Shown here piece by piece: positions 41,085 through 48,799 of a stretch of DNA of 48,799 nt (positions are counted from its first letter, which is position 1; every line of letters starts with the position of its first letter). The stretch is from NCBI GenBank assembly GCA_000783305.1, contig JROE01000019.1, forward strand, positions 829 to 49,627. Direction: 5' to 3'. The notes below the pieces were generated by a model, which had not been told where the DNA came from, did no database searches, and saw nothing but the letters and a program-made list of their open reading frames with translations. The DNA comes from Sphingobacteriaceae bacterium DW12 (GTDB taxonomy: Bacteria; Bacteroidota; Bacteroidia; Sphingobacteriales; Sphingobacteriaceae). A program made the position numbers and the translations under genes.

Positions 41085-43394
41085 ATGTATTGGAGAATGT
41101 TTCAAAAGAGATTTTGCTTGATGTTGATGTGCGTGGCCTTTACTGGTTTTTCATTAGTTTCCTTCGGTATGAATAAACGGGGACCATACGAATTTGAATC
41201 GCTGTATGTCGATCTAATTGCGTATACGGACAAACAGTGGGATGCTGGGTATTCATTGAACACCTCCAAGACACCTTTTGAGAATGGTAGTCAATATCCT
41301 GCTATTTTAAATAAGCAACCTGCATTCAGTTGGTCTATAAAATCAGGTAATCGTCCTTTTGGACAACATGCTTTTCAAATCCTAGTTGCCGATCGTCCGG
41401 AGGTTTTTGCAAAGTCTAAGACTTATATATGGGACTCGGGCAAGGTGAAAAGCAACCGTTCTGCAGGAATTGTGATGAAAGATGCCTTTTTGCGCGCTGG
41501 ACAAACATATTATTGGAAGGTATTAGTCTGGGATGAGAAGGGAGTAAAGACCGAAAGTGATATGGCTGTTTTTTATACAGGAGATATCCAAGAGAGCTAT
41601 CAAACTTCCAGATATCCTTTACAACGTAGTGATCAACACCCACATAATATAGAGAAAGACGATGACGGAAGCTACTTTATGGACTTTGGCAAAGCGGCAT
41701 TTTCACAACTTTCCTTGGATTTGACGAGTACGTCAGATAAGGACACGTTAACTGTACATCTTGGAGAGGCGTTAGACAAAAAAGGACGGGTTAATCGATC
41801 TCCTGGTGGGACTATTCGTTATCAGGTCTATCGTTTACCTCTAAAAAAAGGAACACATACCTATCAGGTCGAAATTAAATCGGACGCGCGTAATACAGGA
41901 CCTCAAGCCGTGTTGATGCCAGCATATATTGGCGAAGTACTGCCTTTTAGATATGTGACTGTCGAGGGGTATAAAGGAGAGCTTAAGAAGGAGCAGATAC
42001 TGCGTAGTATGGTCCATTATCATTTTGATGATCACGCCTCCTATTTCCACTCTTCCAACGATACCCTAAATCAGATTTGGGAGCTTTGCAAATACAGTCT
42101 TAAGGCAACTACGTTTGCCGGAGTATATGTTGATGGAGATAGAGAACGCATCCCTTATGAGGCGGATGCCTATATCAATCAGCTATGTCACTATGCTGCA
42201 GATCAAGAATATACGTTGCCCAGACATTCGCACGAATACTTGATGCATCATGCTACATGGCCCACGGAATGGATTTTGCAGTCGGTATTGATGGCATATA
42301 ATGATTATTTATATACGGGTGATCTTCGTTCCGCTGCTCATTATTACAATGATCTTAAGGCAAAGACTTTGACAATGTTAGAAGAGAGCAATGGTCTAAT
42401 CAGCTCACGTAAGGGCAAGCAAAATCCAGAATTATTGAAGTCAATTTATTTTAAAGGGAAGGAGCTTCGAGATATCGTCGATTGGCCGCATGGAGGAATA
42501 TTGGGTTTGAGCGCCAAAGATATGGGAGAGAGCGATGGGTTTGTATTTACAGATTTTAATGCAGTAGTCAATGCCTACTACTACAAAGCATTGATCGATA
42601 TGCACAAACTTGCTGAAGCATTGGGAAAGGCAGATGACAGTCAGTATTACAAAGCAAAGGCTACTAATGTTTATCGGGCGTTCCAACAGCATTTTTTCAG
42701 AGAAGATATTGGGAATTATCAAGACGGAATCGGGACTGATCATGCTTCATTGCATAGCAACATGTTTGCTTTAGCTTTTGATTTGGTCCCGGACAAGTAC
42801 AAGTCTACAGTGATGGACTATGTCAAGTCGCGTGGTCTAGCCTGTAGTGTATACGGTAGTCAGTTTTTAATGGATGCTATTTATCAAAGTCATGATGCCG
42901 ATTATGGTCTGTCTTTACTAACTTCCACAGCAGAGCGAAGTTGGTACAACATGATTCGGGAAGGTAGTACGATCACAATGGAGGCCTGGGGCAATAAGTT
43001 TAAACCAAATCAAGATTGGAATCACGTATGGGGCGCTGTGCCCGGAAATATCATTCCGCGCAAATTGATGGGAGTAGAGCCTACTCTTCCTGCTTGGGAG
43101 CGTTTTCATGTTAGACCGCAGATTAGTAATTTGTCAGCGGCCAAGATCAAGGTCCCTACCATAAAAGGCCCTGTACTCGTAGACATCACTCAAAATGCAC
43201 AAAGCTTTAGTATGAGCGTGGAGGTTCCTGCCAATACTACAGCTGATATCTATATCCCGATTATGAGTAAAAAGAATCGAGTCACGGTTTTTGTGGATAA
43301 TAAGCCGCAAGAATTACCTGTTTATGATTCCTGGGCGAAGTTAGAAGGAGTTGGGGCTGGACAATATCATTTAACGTTGAATAAGCTGCAATAA
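41085..43394 (+). CDS. Glycoside hydrolase family 78-like alpha-L-rhamnosidase
   Basis: A 769-residue exported enzyme that would cut terminal alpha-L-rhamnose from glycans. An N-terminal signal region (residues 1-28) is followed by beta-sandwich domains (about 50-320). The (alpha/alpha)6 catalytic domain begins near 330, with VDGDRERIPYEADAY (the first Glu here, Glu354, fits the GH78 general-acid region) and later WPHGG, GTDHAS and TMEAW segments. A C-terminal beta domain is present. The ATG at 41085 is chosen over 40992, which would put 31 unlikely residues before the signal; 41097 is also possible. There is no SusC/SusD pair nearby, so it is an isolated, not PUL-type, rhamnosidase. Confidence 0.85.
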   Translation: MYWRMFQKRFCLMLMCVAFTGFSLVSFGMNKRGPYEFESLYVDLIAYTDKQWDAGYSLNTSKTPFENGSQYPAILNKQPAFSWSIKSGNRPFGQHAFQILVADRPEVFAKSKTYIWDSGKVKSNRSAGIVMKDAFLRAGQTYYWKVLVWDEKGVKTESDMAVFYTGDIQESYQTSRYPLQRSDQHPHNIEKDDDGSYFMDFGKAAFSQLSLDLTSTSDKDTLTVHLGEALDKKGRVNRSPGGTIRYQVYRLPLKKGTHTYQVEIKSDARNTGPQAVLMPAYIGEVLPFRYVTVEGYKGELKKEQILRSMVHYHFDDHASYFHSSNDTLNQIWELCKYSLKATTFAGVYVDGDRERIPYEADAYINQLCHYAADQEYTLPRHSHEYLMHHATWPTEWILQSVLMAYNDYLYTGDLRSAAHYYNDLKAKTLTMLEESNGLISSRKGKQNPELLKSIYFKGKELRDIVDWPHGGILGLSAKDMGESDGFVFTDFNAVVNAYYYKALIDMHKLAEALGKADDSQYYKAKATNVYRAFQQHFFREDIGNYQDGIGTDHASLHSNMFALAFDLVPDKYKSTVMDYVKSRGLACSVYGSQFLMDAIYQSHDADYGLSLLTSTAERSWYNMIREGSTITMEAWGNKFKPNQDWNHVWGAVPGNIIPRKLMGVEPTLPAWERFHVRPQISNLSAAKIKVPTIKGPVLVDITQNAQSFSMSVEVPANTTADIYIPIMSKKNRVTVFVDNKPQELPVYDSWAKLEGVGAGQYHLTLNKLQ

Positions 43395-43649
43395 TTAGCG
43401 ACAAATGACGGAAGGGATACAAATCATTTCTTAGCTTTGCAATCACAAAGAAGCTCAATCAGGCTTGGCTACCCATCCAATTTGTTTGAATGGACGGTTA
43501 TGTTAAATAATGTCAATGAATATAATGTTGGATTATTATTTGCTGTTCACAAATAGATTTTTTCGGTACATTCGAAATAAGCAAGTCTGAAAAAAAAGTA
43601 GGCATTGGCAAGTAATGTTAAAATTTTGGTCCCTAAAATATATATTCTG

Positions 43650-44327
43650 ATGAGAAAAATAATTATTATCTGTCTACTATCTGTCTTTGCTGTTAAACTA
43701 TCGGCTCAAATGAGCCAAGTCGTAAGCCCCTTCACCACTGTAGAGGCGACGGACAAGATTAATGTGCAGCTCAAGTATTCTAAAGATTTAAAGGTGACTA
43801 TCGATGGTGCCCTGGCCAAGGATGTGGAAGTTATTCAAAAGAACGGTATCCTGCGATTGAAAATGAACACAAGGAATATTCTACAAGGCGACAAAGTAGA
43901 TGTAATCGTGTATGGAAAGGATGTGAGCAGAATCATTTCAAAGAAAGGCGCTCGTATCGTGGCGGCCGAATCTGGGATTTTGAGCGAAGATTTGATTAAG
44001 CTCACTGCCGCTGATGGTGGGCTGATTGATTTACATAAGTTGTCGGTACAAGAAATTAATGCAGATGTTAATAAGGGTGGGAATATCAGATTGGAGGGGA
44101 AGGTGACTTCTCAAGAGATCCAGTTGACATTCGGCGGTATTTACGATGCTAAGAATCTGACTTCGGAGCAGGCTAAAGCCACGGTCAATGGCGGGGGGAG
44201 ATGTGAGATTAAAGCATTAAAGTCCGTTGATACGCAAGTAAGAGCCGGGGGAGTGATAGATGTGTATGGTAATCCGCCTCAAACGAAGGAAAAGAAATTA
44301 GCTGGCGGTGTCGTTAATTACAAATAG
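43650..44327 (+). CDS. Exported DUF2807 (head GIN domain) protein
   Basis: A 225-residue protein with a signal peptide (MRKIIIICLLSVFAVKLSA, cut before QM). One DUF2807 putative auto-transporter adhesin, head GIN domain follows: a right-handed beta-helix of short repeated strands such as NVQLKYSKDLKVTIDG, LRLKMNTRN and VNKGGNIRLEGKV, ending in GGVIDVYGNPP. This family is widespread in Bacteroidota; location is presumably the envelope and function unknown. The ATG at 43650 begins the signal peptide; an earlier frame start at 43605 is unlikely. No obvious operon partner. Confidence 0.88.
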   Translation: MRKIIIICLLSVFAVKLSAQMSQVVSPFTTVEATDKINVQLKYSKDLKVTIDGALAKDVEVIQKNGILRLKMNTRNILQGDKVDVIVYGKDVSRIISKKGARIVAAESGILSEDLIKLTAADGGLIDLHKLSVQEINADVNKGGNIRLEGKVTSQEIQLTFGGIYDAKNLTSEQAKATVNGGGRCEIKALKSVDTQVRAGGVIDVYGNPPQTKEKKLAGGVVNYK

Positions 44328-44401
44328 CGATTTGTACATACTTTTGCATCATCTATAGCTCGATGAGCAAGCGTGTAGCTTTATTTGCTTTGACATGACC
44401 T

Positions 44402-44409
44402 TATTTTTG
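44402..44409 (+). promoter_or_regulatory. -7 box upstream of the PKD membrane protein
   Basis: TATTTTTG fits TAnnTTTG, 88 bases before the GTG start. No well-spaced -33 box is seen. Confidence 0.35.
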
Positions 44410-44497
44410 GAATTATATGGATTGTTCGTCATCTTTACAAGATGGATCCAATGATGAGTAATCCTATTAAATGTTATACTTCAAATTGATGTAGACA

Positions 44498-45421
44498 GTG
44501 GTGAAAGCAGAGCCTTCAGATGATAAATTCAACTATAAAAGCTATTTAATAGTCAGTGCAATAGGAGCTATCCTTCTGATAGGTCTTACTGTGATGGTGA
44601 TGAAGTTTTTTATGGAACCTAAGGATTCTATAAAGGCTAAAGTCTTTAATCAAGATATGGCTTTGAACGAAGATTTAGTTTATATGGACAATACCATAGG
44701 TGCGACAAAATGGCTTTGGAGTTTTGGCAATGGAGATACATCTGTGCGGCAAGATGGGAAGTACAGGTACCACCAAGCTGGTACCTATGTGGTCAAGCTG
44801 ATGGTCAATGACCATTTGAAAGAAGAATTTTTTGTAACGGTAAAAGATACCGTACCCAAAGAGGTAGATAGCACATTGCGTATTTCCGGACCTACGACAG
44901 GAGAAGTGTTGGCTGAAGTAAGGCTCAGTGTAGATGGTCCAGGAGAAGTCTTCGAATGGTGGTTTGGCGAGACTGGTAAAGTTGATTTTATAGGGAAAAT
45001 TGCACAGTATACTTATTCTAAACCCGGTCAATATCGTGTCAAGGTCCGATCGGATAAAACCCTTCGATTTACATATAGAACGATGTCAATCACAGGCATG
45101 GAGATTGATAGTCTCGATAGCTTGATTGTCGATAATCTTGCTCAAAAAGTTGCTATGGATGACCTAAAAGTGCAGTTGCAAGCCATCGCTGACGGTGGAG
45201 ACTTCAATGTACGCTATCGATATATATTGAACAAATTTTTCTGTAAGAACGAACGTGCCGGTGTCACTATCAACATGGGAACCAATGTCAAACAACAGGA
45301 TATCTATAGTTACTGTATTGGTTTGACTTTTGGAGGAGGGTTGAAGATTGATAAGGTTGTCCTTTCTCGGGAGCCCAACACCAATTGCTATAACGCATTG
45401 ATAGTAACTCAACACAAATGA
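44498..45421 (+). CDS. Membrane-anchored protein with two PKD-like domains
   Basis: A 307-residue protein starting with GTG; a stop six bases upstream rules out an earlier start, and a second GTG follows directly. One membrane helix (about 15-37) anchors it with the rest outside. Two PKD-like domains are suggested by WLWSFGNGDTSVRQDG...AGTYVVKLMV (about 65-105) and VFEWWFGETGKVDF...PGQYRVKV (about 145-185). The C-terminal 100 residues (KFFCKNERAGVTINMGTN onward) are unrecognised and contain three Cys. Similar anchors are known among Bacteroidota surface and secretion accessory proteins, but no secretion genes are adjacent, so the function is open. Confidence 0.72.
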   Translation: MVKAEPSDDKFNYKSYLIVSAIGAILLIGLTVMVMKFFMEPKDSIKAKVFNQDMALNEDLVYMDNTIGATKWLWSFGNGDTSVRQDGKYRYHQAGTYVVKLMVNDHLKEEFFVTVKDTVPKEVDSTLRISGPTTGEVLAEVRLSVDGPGEVFEWWFGETGKVDFIGKIAQYTYSKPGQYRVKVRSDKTLRFTYRTMSITGMEIDSLDSLIVDNLAQKVAMDDLKVQLQAIADGGDFNVRYRYILNKFFCKNERAGVTINMGTNVKQQDIYSYCIGLTFGGGLKIDKVVLSREPNTNCYNALIVTQHK

Positions 45422-45444
45422 TCATGTGTCCGATAATATAATAG

Positions 45445-45496
45445 ATTACGACACGAAAAAGGGACAATAGTTTTTGTTCCTTTTTCATGTCGTAAT
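45445..45496. terminator. Bidirectional terminator between the PKD and nitroreductase genes
   Basis: Arms of 23 bases (45445-45467 and 45474-45496) pair with only two G-U wobbles, around a six-base loop; the sequence lies between convergent stops. Confidence 0.9.
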
Positions 45497-45503
45497 ATTC
45501 AAC

Positions 45504-46136
45504 TTAATTCAAGTTGATGACAAAGTCCTTTTTATCTTTTCTCACTTTTTTCATATTGACCAACCAATCGTTCTCCGTATCTCTATAGCCCAAAGCTAGT
45601 ATCGTGACTGATTTTAAGCCATACGCTTCTAATCCTAATAGCTCGTCCAACTGTTGATTGTTAAAACCCTCCATGGGGGTCGCGTCCACTTTTTGCTCAG
45701 CTGCCGCCGCTATTGCAAGTCCAAAACCTATATAAGCTTGACGTGCCGCATGCTCAAATTGTTGCTGTTGCTCTCTAGTAGAAAGCATACCGAAAAGTTG
45801 GTTTTTGTAATCGTCAGCATATCCAGTCGGTAGTCCACGTTCTACTTCCTGTTGAGTAAATACTTCATCTACACGGTCTTTGGTATACTGGTCATATGCC
45901 GCAAAAATCAACAAGTGCGACGAGTCTACTATCTGCGATTGATTGAACGCTATAGGTTGTATTTTTTCTTTCAGTTCTGCATTACTGATTTCAATGATTT
46001 TGTAAGGTTGAAGTCCGGATGACGTAGGAGCCAATCGTGCGGCTTCAAGGATATAATTAACTTTTTCTTGGGAGACCTGTTCGCCATTCATTTTTTTAGT
46101 GGCATATCTCCAGTTCAGATTTTCTATTAAGCTCAT
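45504..46136 (-). CDS. Nitroreductase family (NfsB-like) NAD(P)H-dependent flavoprotein
   Basis: A 210-residue FMN oxidoreductase. WRYATKKMNGEQVS at the start, ARLAPTSSGLQPYKII (FMN-binding region) and AYIGFGLAIAAAAEQKVDATPMEGFN are typical of NfsB/NfnB-type nitroreductases that reduce nitroaromatics and quinones with NAD(P)H. It is translated six bases after the TetR gene on the same strand, so the regulator and enzyme form one operon, ending at the shared terminator. Confidence 0.93.
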   Translation of the reverse strand: MSLIENLNWRYATKKMNGEQVSQEKVNYILEAARLAPTSSGLQPYKIIEISNAELKEKIQPIAFNQSQIVDSSHLLIFAAYDQYTKDRVDEVFTQQEVERGLPTGYADDYKNQLFGMLSTREQQQQFEHAARQAYIGFGLAIAAAAEQKVDATPMEGFNNQQLDELLGLEAYGLKSVTILALGYRDTENDWLVNMKKVRKDKKDFVINLN

Positions 46137-46142
46137 TTTATT

Positions 46143-46742
46143 TTAATTTATTAATGATTTGATATAACCATCTATTGCATCTTTCATTATGTCAGATGGT
46201 TGGATGGATTTTTGATTGTTTGATAATAATTCTAAAGCAACAAGTCCATGCATGATGGACCAAAAGGTCTTGAGTTTTAAGTGTATGTCTATATCCGTTC
46301 GACCGCTCTGAGTTACAGCCTCTGCAATGACGCTGTAAATTACATCCGAGGTTTGTCTTTTTTCAGATACAGTCTGGATAGCCTCACATGTAGGGATACC
46401 AAGTCCAAACATGATCTCGTAGTGCTTTTGGTGTGTAAAAGCAAATGCCCAGTAAGCTTTCGCGATACGATTGATTTTGTCTGCAGCTGCATGGTCCGTC
46501 TGAATAGCATTCGATAGTTGTGTGGCTAGTAATTCAAAGCCTTCCTTTGTGAAGTATTCGATAATATCGTCCTTGCTAGTAAAATGTTTGTAAATCACTG
46601 GTACACTGTATCCGATGGCATCGGCTATTTTGCGGATGGACAAGGCCGACCATCCTTCCTCCTCAATAATGATTCGGGATTGTTCGATGATTAAATTTTT
46701 CAACTGCTCTTGCTCTTGCTGCCTTTGTATCGCTTTTTCCAT
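46143..46742 (-). CDS. TetR/AcrR regulator (WHG-type C-terminal domain)
   Basis: A 199-residue regulator. The N-terminal helix-turn-helix has GWSALSIRKIADAIGYSVPVIYKHFTSKDDI, the TetR pattern with IYKHF as recognition end. The C-terminal part with FWSIMHGLVALELL resembles the WHG-type TetR domain. The ATG at 46742 is used; an earlier frame start at 46796 lies upstream of the predicted transcription start and can be excluded. A perfect 15-base palindrome overlaps the transcription start, so it most likely represses itself and the nitroreductase gene until a quinone or nitro compound binds. Confidence 0.9.
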   Translation of the reverse strand: MEKAIQRQQEQEQLKNLIIEQSRIIIEEEGWSALSIRKIADAIGYSVPVIYKHFTSKDDIIEYFTKEGFELLATQLSNAIQTDHAAADKINRIAKAYWAFAFTHQKHYEIMFGLGIPTCEAIQTVSEKRQTSDVIYSVIAEAVTQSGRTDIDIHLKLKTFWSIMHGLVALELLSNNQKSIQPSDIMKDAIDGYIKSLIN

Positions 46743-46755
46743 GTTCAGACATTTA

Positions 46756-46770
46756 GTTAACACTGTTAAC
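46756..46770. promoter_or_regulatory. Candidate operator of the TetR/nitroreductase operon
   Basis: GTTAACACTGTTAAC is a 15-base palindrome with a central C (arms GTTAACA/TGTTAAC). On the minus strand it follows the -7 box directly, sharing one base with it, so it covers the transcription start. Confidence 0.75.
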
Positions 46771-46777
46771 AAAGGTA
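46770..46777 (-). promoter_or_regulatory. -7 box of the TetR/nitroreductase operon (minus strand)
   Basis: On the minus strand this reads TACCTTTG, an exact TAnnTTTG, 27 bases before the ATG at 46742. Confidence 0.6.
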
Positions 46778-46866
46778 GGTGCGGTTTTAATTCCAACCAA
46801 TACCTTCTGGATTTTTATACTTTTATATGACATTCGCGTCTGCACTTAATATTGTATTTTTAGACT

Positions 46867-47673
46867 ATGGATATTGGAACCAAAAAACATGTTTCGCTTG
46901 TTCTCGGTAGTGGCGGAGCTCGCGGAATTTCAGAAATAGGAGTTATTTATGCGTTAGAATCCAAGGGATTTGTCATTGATGAAGTGGTTGGCTGTTCGAT
47001 AGGTTCATTGGTTGGTGGGATATATGCGCAGGGAAAATTAGATCAATTTCGAGATTGGCTGAAGAGTTTGAGTAAGCGCGAGATTTTTAGATTAATGGAC
47101 TTTACCTATTCTGGCGCTGGTGTGATGAAAGGTGTCCGGATATTTGAAGTCTTAAAACAGATCGTCCCCGATATGGCAATAGAAGATTTGTCGATTCGAT
47201 ATACCGCTGTTGCCACTGATCTCAAGAAAGAGGAAGACGTGATTTTTCGAACAGGGAGTATGTATGACGCTATCCGCGCCTCTATCGCTATTCCTGCTGT
47301 ATTTACTGCCGTGAGTGTCGACGAACAATTCTTGGTAGATGGCGGAGTGCTCAACCCTTTGCCCATCAATCATGTCCAACACAAAAACAACATTGTTGTG
47401 GCCGTCAATTTAGATGGACATCCAGATCCCGAGTTGGTCGTCCAAAAAAATAGTGCAGTGTCAAAACTAAATTCTATTGGCGTCCTCACCCATGCCTATT
47501 ATGCAATGCGGAGAAAATTAGCATCTCAAAGTCTGGCACTTTATCAACCAGATTATATCGTTACTATTCCGCACAACATATCAGGACTATGGGATTATGA
47601 CAGGTCTGAATACTTGATTGAAAAAGGTGTAGAATTGACGGAAAAAGCTCTACTCGACGTACAGGTTTTTTAA
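46867..47673 (+). CDS. Patatin-like phospholipase
   Basis: A 268-residue Ser-Asp dyad hydrolase. The oxyanion loop is GSGGARG (14-20), the nucleophile Ser44 lies in GCSIGSLVGG, and the catalytic Asp158 in DGGVLNPLP. No signal peptide or membrane helix is visible, so it is a cytoplasmic (or membrane-associated) acyl hydrolase similar to the RssA/YjjU group. It is divergent from the TetR gene, and the TetR palindrome lies about 100 bases upstream, so shared control is possible. Its last 24 bases overlap the end of the convergent alpha/beta hydrolase. Confidence 0.92.
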   Translation: MDIGTKKHVSLVLGSGGARGISEIGVIYALESKGFVIDEVVGCSIGSLVGGIYAQGKLDQFRDWLKSLSKREIFRLMDFTYSGAGVMKGVRIFEVLKQIVPDMAIEDLSIRYTAVATDLKKEEDVIFRTGSMYDAIRASIAIPAVFTAVSVDEQFLVDGGVLNPLPINHVQHKNNIVVAVNLDGHPDPELVVQKNSAVSKLNSIGVLTHAYYAMRRKLASQSLALYQPDYIVTIPHNISGLWDYDRSEYLIEKGVELTEKALLDVQVF

Positions 47674-48486
47674 AAAAGTATTCATCACATTATTGAATTT
47701 TTCGGGTGCCTCCAAGTTAGGTAGATGTCCGCAGTCTTCAAACTCCATATATTCGGAGCCTGTGATTGCTTGGTGAAGTTCTTCCATATAGGCCTTAGGC
47801 GTTACATTGTCTTCTGCTCCCCGAATGACTATCACTGGCACCTTGATGTTAGATAAAGATGCGGTGGTATCCGTACGACTAGCCAAGGCGAGTTGGGTAG
47901 CGCATATACTATTTATACTGTTTCTTCTTATACTGCTTTTAATCAATTCGACTACATCATTGCGGTGCTGTATCGTATTAGGATGCAAGATATTCTCTAC
48001 AAAACCAATTGCAAATGGTCTCCGTCCATATTGCAGTATAGCTTGTATCGAGTCAAATCGTTTTTGTTTGCCCTTGTTGTCATCGGCCTTGGCATGGGTG
48101 TCGCTAAGGATTAGGCCGTTGATGTTTTCGGATATCAGTTCGGCTGTGCGTAGTGCTATGTAGCCACCCATAGAGACTCCGCATAAGACCACTTTACCTA
48201 ATTCCATTTTTTTGATAAAGACTACTAAGTCCTTAGCAAAGACATCGATGCTGAAAAATCCATGGCCCGATGTCGTATTTCCATGCCCTCTGACATCAAT
48301 AGCAATCCCTGTTACATCATCGGCAAGACTTTCCAATTGTGGTCTCCATGTATTTTTATTAAAAGGGAAGCCATGTATGAATATAATGGTCTTGACGGGA
48401 GTAGGAGTGAGTGCAGGTTTGATATAATAGGATATACTGATATCTCCTATCCTGATTTTGCTGCTTTTGAAGTTACGGTCTGTCAT
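47650..48486 (-). CDS. Alpha/beta hydrolase
   Basis: A 278-residue alpha/beta-fold hydrolase. HGFPFNKNTW (39-48) forms the oxyanion region, the nucleophile Ser105 is in CGVSMGGYIA, an acid Asp lies in IRGAEDNVTP, and the catalytic His in CGHLPNLEAPEKF. The closest general type is esterase or 3-oxoadipate-enol-lactonase-like; the substrate is unknown. It converges with the patatin gene, overlapping by 24 bases. No signal peptide. Confidence 0.92.
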   Translation of the reverse strand: MTDRNFKSSKIRIGDISISYYIKPALTPTPVKTIIFIHGFPFNKNTWRPQLESLADDVTGIAIDVRGHGNTTSGHGFFSIDVFAKDLVVFIKKMELGKVVLCGVSMGGYIALRTAELISENINGLILSDTHAKADDNKGKQKRFDSIQAILQYGRRPFAIGFVENILHPNTIQHRNDVVELIKSSIRRNSINSICATQLALASRTDTTASLSNIKVPVIVIRGAEDNVTPKAYMEELHQAITGSEYMEFEDCGHLPNLEAPEKFNNVMNTFLKNLYVE

Positions 48487-48700
48487 GTGCTAAAAACTGT
48501 ATGTTGTGAATAATTATGTAAACTTAAACTTAGACAAAATGGTTGGCTTTCATGATACGGGTAAAAAATATATACTCCGAAATGTACTACGATCACCAGT
48601 TTTTACAGGTTTGAAAAAATATTTTAACAAAGGAACTGCAATATAATCAACAAGATAATTGATTTATAGTTTTAAAAGCACTCAAAAAACGATATTTAAA

Positions 48701-48731
48701 TTTGGAAATTAGATAAAAGTAACGATATTTG
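48701..48731 (+). promoter_or_regulatory. Promoter of the tRNA at the window end
   Basis: TTTG (48701-48704), 19 bases, GATATTTG (48724-48731, one mismatch to TAnnTTTG). A second exact box, TAAATTTG, lies at 48697-48704 and overlaps the -33 element. The rest of 48487-48700 shows no gene. Confidence 0.6.
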
Positions 48732-48776
48732 CATCACCAAAACAAAACGGGGATATCCTCGCAGAGTACACGGTTT

Positions 48777-48799
48777 GCGCTCATAGCTTAATTGGATAG
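48777..48799 (+). tRNA. Partial tRNA, probably tRNA-Arg (5' part)
   Basis: The last 23 bases, GCGCTCATAGCTTAATTGGATAG, are the acceptor 5' strand and D-arm start of a tRNA, cut by the window edge. They resemble Bacteroidota tRNA-Arg; the anticodon is not visible, so the identity is tentative. Confidence 0.7.

Noticed and set aside
40875..41105. Small minus-strand frame between the exported protein and the rhamnosidase
   Set aside because: No ribosome site, promoter or family resemblance; overlaps the start of a real gene.
1..48799. CRISPR array, insertion sequence, integrase, phage or plasmid genes
   Set aside because: I looked for regular spaced repeats, transposase or integrase motifs and terminal repeats and found none; gene content is housekeeping and envelope functions.

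Overview
The window is a stretch of ordinary chromosome from a Bacteroidota bacterium, most likely Sphingobacterium or a close relative in the Sphingobacteriaceae. The evidence is type IX secretion system (T9SS) proteins (a type B sorting domain, PorP/SprF, a PorE-like OmpA protein), many promoter elements fitting TAnnTTTG (sometimes with TTTG 18-20 bases upstream), a long Bacteroidota-type NusB, DUF4954, and a fatty acid hydroxylase of the kind used by sphingolipid makers. I see no insertion sequence, prophage, integrase, CRISPR array or defence island.

Layout. 1-3917: the 3' end of a large repeat-containing surface protein, then PorP/SprF and a TPR/beta-propeller/OmpA protein, a typical T9SS trio. 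4030-6302: a lysine-rich cold-shock-domain protein, a front-end fatty acid desaturase and, on the other strand, a small CspA protein, separated by strong terminators. 6500-8275 (-): an ABC exporter half. 8444-14259 (+): a housekeeping run with a leucine-dehydrogenase-like protein, nusB, a DUF1573 lipoprotein, yajC, a YbbR-like protein, coaE and an MBL-fold exonuclease-like protein. 14317-14625 (-): tRNA-Phe, tRNA-Phe, tRNA-Val. 14812-15903 (+): mnmA. 15984-18849 (-): pfkA, a BadF-like kinase and gapA as a glycolytic operon, divergent from a NUDIX-type regulator (19024-19689). 19952-26211 (+): TetR regulator, TolC, membrane-fusion protein and RND pump. 26499-30668 (+): glmS and DUF4954. 30738-32467 (-): a YqaE/Pmp3 peptide, a TauE/SafE permease and a HAD hydrolase. 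32708-35464 (+): an Nramp transporter fused to a universal stress domain, and an SDR protein. 35492-36376 (-): a PPK2-type kinase. 36586-37916 (+): an overlapping SatD-like/DUF3307 pair. 38063-45421 (+): fatty acid hydroxylase, serine hydrolase, a small exported protein, a GH78-like rhamnosidase, a DUF2807 protein and a PKD membrane protein. 45504-46742 (-): nitroreductase and its TetR regulator. 46867-48486: patatin-like phospholipase (+) converging on an alpha/beta hydrolase (-). The window ends inside a tRNA that looks like tRNA-Arg.

How the parts work together. The first three genes would export and anchor a surface adhesin. The nusB-coaE run serves transcription, secretion and coenzyme A synthesis. 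The pfkA operon and its divergent NUDIX regulator, with a clean palindrome between them, look like a regulated glycolysis module. The TetR-TolC-MFP-RND cluster is a self-regulated efflux system. glmS feeds UDP-GlcNAc synthesis, and DUF4954 next to it has a sugar-nucleotide-acyltransferase-like beta-helix.

The most interesting signals are enzymes with altered active sites (a LeuDH-like protein lacking the catalytic lysine, a BadF-like kinase lacking its first phosphate motif, an ABC half lacking the catalytic glutamate), three sharply defined operators, promoters placed so close to start codons that the mRNAs may be leaderless, and a tRNA-Val with C at position 33. No clearly new multi-gene system was found; the nearest candidates are the NUDIX-regulated glycolysis operon with its degenerate kinase, and the SatD/DUF3307 pair.
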